NCBI RefSeq assembly: GCF_049537155.1
Contig: NZ_JBMVQZ010000017.1
Span: 1-64,000 of the forward strand
Direction: 5' to 3'
DNA: 64,000 nt
Origin: Limisphaera sp049537155
Lineage (GTDB): Bacteria; Verrucomicrobiota; Verrucomicrobiia; Limisphaerales; Limisphaeraceae
The position numbers and the translations under genes are program-made. Positions 60,228 to 64,000 of this stretch are shown here, one piece after another. Numbering within the stretch: the first letter of the stretch is position 1; each line of letters opens with the position of its first letter. The notes beneath the pieces were generated by a model. That model was not told the origin of the DNA. It saw nothing but the letters and a program-made list of their open reading frames with translations, and ran no database searches.

Positions 60228-61640
60228 ATGTCGGAAGACAGACCCACCCGTGTTTCGGCGGACGCAATCTTGTCCCGGGGGATGCGTGTGTTTTTCTGGT
60301 CACTGACCGCAGCGTTGGCGGGTTTCCTTTTCGGATTCGACACCGTCGTGATCTCCGGTGCCGAGCAGACGATTCAGCGTCTTTGGGGCCTGAGCGCGGG
60401 TTTGCATGGTCTGGCGATGGGTTCGGCCCTGTACGGCACCGTTCTGGGAGCGCTGATCGGCGGGTGGCCGGCCGACCGGTTGGGCCGGCGGCCGACGTTG
60501 TTCGCCGTGGGGATTCTGTACTTTGTGTCGGCGGTGTGGTCGGCCCTGGCCACCGGCGTTTATTCGTTCAGTCTGGCACGTTTCATCGGCGGGCTGGGGG
60601 TGGGGATTGCCACCGTGGCGGCCCCGATGTACATCGCGGAGATTTCCCCTCCGGCGCGGCGGGGTCGGTTGGCGGGGATGTTCCAGTTCAACATCGTGTT
60701 CGGAATTCTGGCGGCGTTTCTTTCGAACGCCCTGATCGGCTGGTGGGGAGGAGAAAGTGCGTGGCGGTGGATGCTGGGGGTGGAGGCGGTTCCGGCCCTT
60801 TTGTACACGATGCTTTGTCTGGGGATTCCGGAAAGTCCGCGCTGGTTGCTGGTCCGACGGGGCGATCGCCAGCGGGCGCTGGCGGTGCTGCGCTGGGTCG
60901 AGCCGGAGGGCGGAGCGGAACAATGGAAAGCGCGCGTCGAGGAAATCCTGGCCGCCTCGGTTGCGCCGGGGCAAAAGGAAAGGTTCTGGTCGCGTCGGTT
61001 GGCCCGGCCCATTTTGCTGGCGTTCTTGATCGCCATGTTCAATCAGCTCTCCGGCATCAACGCCGTGCTGTACTTTGCGCCGCGGATCTTCGAATGGACC
61101 GGGCTGGCACGGCAGGCGGCGCTGCTCCAATCGGTTGGTATCGGGCTGACGAACCTGATCTTCACGCTGGTGGGACTCTGGTTGATTGATCGCGCGGGCC
61201 GCCGGACCCTGCTCTATCTCGGGTCGGTGGGATACATCCTATCTCTGGGGATGGTGGCGCTGGGTTTCCTGACCGGGCGTTATGAGTGGGTGCCGCCGTT
61301 CATTTTCCTGTTCATTGCCGCGCATGCCGTTGGCCAGGGGGCGGTGATCTGGGTGTTCATTGCCGAGATTTTTCCCAATCGCCAGCGCGCGGAGGGCCAG
61401 GCGCTGGGCAGCTTCACCCACTGGTTTTTTGCCGCGCTTTTGACCAGCGTGTTCCCGAGGATGGCCGAGTCGCTTCCCCCGGCGGGGATTTTCGGGTTTT
61501 TCTGTCTGATGATGATCCTGCAGCTCTTGTGGGTGAAATGGATGGTGCCGGAGACGAAGGGTGTGCCCTTGGAGGAGATTCAAAAACGGCTGGGGATGGT
61601 GCAGGAAACACCGTCTCCCGGTGGCTTGGGGGACGCCTGA
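60228..61640 (+). CDS. Sugar porter (MFS, glucose/xylose/fructose type)
   Basis: A 470-residue major facilitator of the sugar porter family, in the inner membrane with about 12 helices, moving a hexose or disaccharide with protons or by facilitation. Motifs are FGFDTVVISGAEQTIQ in helix 1, GWPADRLGRRPTLFAVG in loop 2-3, GGLGVGIATVAAPMYIAEIS in helices 4-5, PESPRWLLVRRGD in the central loop, NQLSGINAVLYFAPRIF in helix 7, DRAGRRTLLYLG in loop 8-9, and the end PETKGVPLEEIQ. All are classic for the family. GAGAAGG at 60214-60220 gives a ribosome binding site 7 bases before the ATG. It is followed by a GH32 gene after 12 bases, so it likely imports fructose, sucrose or oligofructose released by that enzyme. 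Confidence 0.95.
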   Translation: MSEDRPTRVSADAILSRGMRVFFWSLTAALAGFLFGFDTVVISGAEQTIQRLWGLSAGLHGLAMGSALYGTVLGALIGGWPADRLGRRPTLFAVGILYFVSAVWSALATGVYSFSLARFIGGLGVGIATVAAPMYIAEISPPARRGRLAGMFQFNIVFGILAAFLSNALIGWWGGESAWRWMLGVEAVPALLYTMLCLGIPESPRWLLVRRGDRQRALAVLRWVEPEGGAEQWKARVEEILAASVAPGQKERFWSRRLARPILLAFLIAMFNQLSGINAVLYFAPRIFEWTGLARQAALLQSVGIGLTNLIFTLVGLWLIDRAGRRTLLYLGSVGYILSLGMVALGFLTGRYEWVPPFIFLFIAAHAVGQGAVIWVFIAEIFPNRQRAEGQALGSFTHWFFAALLTSVFPRMAESLPPAGIFGFFCLMMILQLLWVKWMVPETKGVPLEEIQKRLGMVQETPSPGGLGDA

Positions 61641-61652
61641 AGGGTATCGACC

Positions 61653-63758
61653 ATGACCGACCTGGCTTGGGAAGAGCGGGCAGCGCGGGGGGCCATCATC
61701 CCCCCGATGTCGTTCCTCGGCCTGTTGCTCGCCCTGGGCTCGGTGTGCGGGGGATGCGCGGGACAGGCGCAAGGGACGCCCACCGGCGCCTCTGCCACGG
61801 AGTACTGGCGGCCCGGTTACCACTTCACACCGGAGCGGAATTGGATGAACGATCCCAACGGACTGGTCTGGCTCGAGGACGAGTTTCATCTGTTTTACCA
61901 GCACAATCCGTTCGGCGACCGGTGGGGGCACATGAGCTGGGGGCATGCGGTGAGTCCGGACCTGGTGCACTGGACCCATCTACCCGTGGCGCTGCCTGAA
62001 CAACCGCGTTACATGATCTTCTCCGGCAGCGCGGTGGTGGACCGGCACCATACCAGCGGGTTCGGTCGCGACGGTGTCACGCCCTTGGTGGCCATCTTCA
62101 CGGCCCATTTCACCGACCGTCCGCGTCAGGCGCAGTACATCGCCTGGAGCCCGGATCGGGGACGCACCTGGCACCTGTACGAGGGCAACCCGGTTTTGGA
62201 CATCGGGGAGGCGGATTTTCGCGATCCCAAGGTCTTCTGGCACGCACCGAGTGGACGCTGGATCATGGTGGTGGCATGGCCGCACCGTCGGCAGGTCCGG
62301 TTCTACGCTTCGCCGAACCTTCGGGACTGGACGCACCTGAGCGATTTCGGCCCGGCCGGCTGTGTGGAAGGGGTTTGGGAATGCCCGGATCTGTTCGAGC
62401 TGCCGGTGGAAGGGTGGTCGGGGCAATCGAGATGGGTGTTGGTGGTGAGCGTCAGCGGTGGTGCGCCCAACGGCGGCTCGGGTTGCCAGTACTTTGTGGG
62501 CCACTTCGATGGGATGCGCTTCGTGCTGGACGAGTCCCATCCGAAGCCCGAAGCGGAGATCGTTCCGGCAGGCCGGCTGCTGGCGGATTTCGAGGGTGAC
62601 GATTACGCGGGATGGACGGTCTCCGGCACGGCGTTCGGAACGAGGCCGGCCCGGGGGACCTTGGAACGGCAACAGCCGGTCACGGGCCATCGGGGAAGCG
62701 GCCTGGTCAATTCGTACCTCGGCGGCGACGAACCACAGGGAAGCCTCCGATCGCCGCCGTTCGTCATCACGCATGATTATCTGAATTTTCTCATCGGGGG
62801 CGGGGCACATCCGGGGCGGACCTGCGTGAATCTGTGGGTGGACGGTGCCGTGGTGCGGACGGCCACCGGCAAGAATCGCGAACAGTTGGAGTGGCGATCG
62901 TGGGATGTACGGGCCTGGCGGGGTCGAACCGGTGCGTTGGAGATCGTGGACCGGCATTCGGGTGGATGGGGCCATGTCAACGTGGACCATGTCATGCTGG
63001 CCGATGCCCCGGCGCGATCTGCGACCCAGCCGGCCCTCTGGGTGGATTCCGGGCGCGACTGTTACGCGGCGGTGACCTGGTCCGATCTGCCGCCCGAGGA
63101 CGGCCGGCGGATTCTGCTAGGGTGGATGGTGAACCTCGAATACGCGGGTGACGTGCCAACTGCCCCCTGGCGGGGAACCATGACGGTGCCGCGGGAGTTG
63201 ACCCTGGTGCAAACGTCCGATGGACCGCGCCTGGCCCAGCGACCCGTCCGCGAGCTGGCACGGCTGCGGCAGACCCGGCTGTCGTTTGCCGATGTCGATC
63301 CGACCCGTGCGAATGTTCGGATTGCCCGGTCCGGTCTCCGTGGACCACGGATGGAGATCGTCGCAGAGTTCGAGTTTCGCGATGACGCGCCGTTTGGCAT
63401 GGAACTTTTTGTGGCGCCGGGTGTGGCCACCCGCATCGAGTGCGACCCGCGGGAAGGCCGGCTCCGGCTGGATCGGAGCCGATCAGGTTCGCCGAGGTTT
63501 CACCCCGGCTTCGAGCGGCCGCTCGAAGCGCCTTGGGATGCCGGCACCGGCCGGCTCGACCTGCACGTGTTGTGCGATGCGTCCTCGGTGGAGGTGTTTG
63601 CCGCGGGCGGGACGGTGACCCTGACCGGGCTGGTCTTTCCTCCGGCGGGCGCCAGGGAGTGGCGAGTGTGGGGTCGGGACGGATCGGTGAGGGTCCGGCG
63701 GCTCGAAGCCTGGGAACTTCGGGACGCCCGTCACGGGCCGGGGTCGGCCGCGGATTGA
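61653..63758 (+). CDS. Exported GH32 fructan hydrolase with an internal beta-sandwich insertion
   Basis: A 701-residue glycoside hydrolase of family 32 (levanase/inulinase/invertase type). An N-terminal signal segment (residues 18-38; the cysteines there do not form a clean lipobox) precedes the five-bladed propeller. The nucleophile motif is WMNDPNG with Asp 67, the stabiliser FRDPK with Asp 191, and the acid/base motif WECPD with Glu 243. At about 309-452 an extra domain of roughly 145 residues (starts LLADFEGDDYAGWTVSGTAF, ends HVNVDHVMLAD) is inserted into the propeller before the family resumes at DSGRDCYAAVTWSD. It resembles carbohydrate-binding beta sandwiches. The C-terminal GH32 beta-sandwich ends the protein. 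Linked to the upstream sugar porter by 12 bases: a small fructan/sucrose utilisation unit. An alternative Met at residue 19 would give a shorter N-terminus. Confidence 0.93.
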   Translation: MTDLAWEERAARGAIIPPMSFLGLLLALGSVCGGCAGQAQGTPTGASATEYWRPGYHFTPERNWMNDPNGLVWLEDEFHLFYQHNPFGDRWGHMSWGHAVSPDLVHWTHLPVALPEQPRYMIFSGSAVVDRHHTSGFGRDGVTPLVAIFTAHFTDRPRQAQYIAWSPDRGRTWHLYEGNPVLDIGEADFRDPKVFWHAPSGRWIMVVAWPHRRQVRFYASPNLRDWTHLSDFGPAGCVEGVWECPDLFELPVEGWSGQSRWVLVVSVSGGAPNGGSGCQYFVGHFDGMRFVLDESHPKPEAEIVPAGRLLADFEGDDYAGWTVSGTAFGTRPARGTLERQQPVTGHRGSGLVNSYLGGDEPQGSLRSPPFVITHDYLNFLIGGGAHPGRTCVNLWVDGAVVRTATGKNREQLEWRSWDVRAWRGRTGALEIVDRHSGGWGHVNVDHVMLADAPARSATQPALWVDSGRDCYAAVTWSDLPPEDGRRILLGWMVNLEYAGDVPTAPWRGTMTVPRELTLVQTSDGPRLAQRPVRELARLRQTRLSFADVDPTRANVRIARSGLRGPRMEIVAEFEFRDDAPFGMELFVAPGVATRIECDPREGRLRLDRSRSGSPRFHPGFERPLEAPWDAGTGRLDLHVLCDASSVEVFAAGGTVTLTGLVFPPAGAREWRVWGRDGSVRVRRLEAWELRDARHGPGSAAD

Positions 63759-64000
63759 GCGTGGGCGGGCGCGGGAATGGATCAGCTCCGACTTTGCCGG
63801 CGTGCAACGATCCTGCCGCCCGGCGCGGCGGACTTCTGCTTCGCCGGGTGGGAGTCCCGTGGGAACGGGCTGGCCGGGTGGGGTGTGGCCTCCGCACGGG
63901 GCGGCCGGAGGGACCACTTTCCGGCGGTTCGCAACGGCGCGGCGGGGGGCGAAAGGGCGGCTCTTGCGGGAGGGAGCCACCTGCGGGCAGAAGATACTCC

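Noticed and set aside
1..64000. Mobile elements, CRISPR arrays, prophage genes, toxin-antitoxin pairs
   Set aside because: No transposase, integrase, regularly spaced direct repeats or phage structural genes are seen; the layout is core metabolism and envelope genes.

Overview
The window is a GC-rich chromosomal segment of a Gram-negative bacterium, most likely a member of the Verrucomicrobiota close to Limisphaera/Pedosphaera. This placement is an inference from gene content, not from a database search. The supporting features are an LpxC-FabZ fusion and LPS/lipoprotein export genes (an outer membrane is present), a PEP-CTERM protein, very large secreted proteins with lamin-tail/CotH, beta-helix and autotransporter-type beta-strand repeats, and a DUF2723 membrane protein. 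Gene content is mostly core metabolism and envelope biogenesis. I see no insertion sequence, prophage, CRISPR array, rRNA or tRNA gene.

Layout. 0.2-3.7 kb: an M20 deacylase/peptidase, a polysaccharide flippase-like membrane protein and a NagB-like sugar-phosphate isomerase. 3.7-7.9 kb: the conserved rpmH-rnpA-yidD-yidC-khpB cluster followed by yjbQ. 7.9-15 kb (minus): valS and a 1373-residue DUF2723 + TPR membrane protein. 15.4-16.2 kb: coaX. 16.2-22.4 kb (minus): a PilB/GspE ATPase with a small TPR/MshEN-like partner, then lpxC-fabZ, lpxA and lptF. 22.6-30.6 kb: secreted msrA, panD, a heparinase II/III-like lyase (minus), a double-SIS MurQ/GKRP-like protein, argJ and an SMP-30-like protein. 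30.7-32.5 kb (minus): the rpsP-khpA-trmD-rplS operon, without rimM. 32.9-38.3 kb: a propeptide-like protein translationally coupled to a metzincin protease with beta-strand repeats, a DUF5069 protein and a CoA-binding protein. 38.4-43.3 kb: a MacA/MacB-type exporter with two paralogous permeases. 43.3-54 kb (minus): an RlmI-like methyltransferase and two coupled giant secreted proteins. 54.2-58.4 kb: lolC/E, lolD, a TPMT-like methyltransferase and a PEP-CTERM protein with a strong promoter and terminator. 59-63.8 kb: trxB (minus), a sugar porter and a GH32 fructanase. The last 242 bases hold nothing I can assign.

How the genes work together. Several sets have an obvious joint role: protein insertion and ribosome biogenesis (rpmH/rnpA/yidD/yidC, rpsP/trmD/rplS), the KhpA/KhpB RNA-binding pair at two loci, lipid A synthesis and LPS/lipoprotein export (lpxC-fabZ, lpxA, lptF, lolC/D), pantothenate/CoA supply (panD, coaX), and uptake plus hydrolysis of fructose-containing sugars (MFS porter and GH32). 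Many start codons follow a sigma70-like -10 hexamer of the form TAnnnT by only 7-10 bases, which suggests leaderless or nearly leaderless mRNAs.

The most interesting observations are these: a C-terminal module shared by three otherwise unrelated secreted proteins; a double-SIS MurQ homologue that has lost one catalytic glutamate and so looks like a glucokinase-regulatory-protein-type sensor; a separately encoded, coupled propeptide for a metzincin; a stand-alone TPR/MshEN protein next to the PilB ATPase; and the recurrent short-leader promoters.
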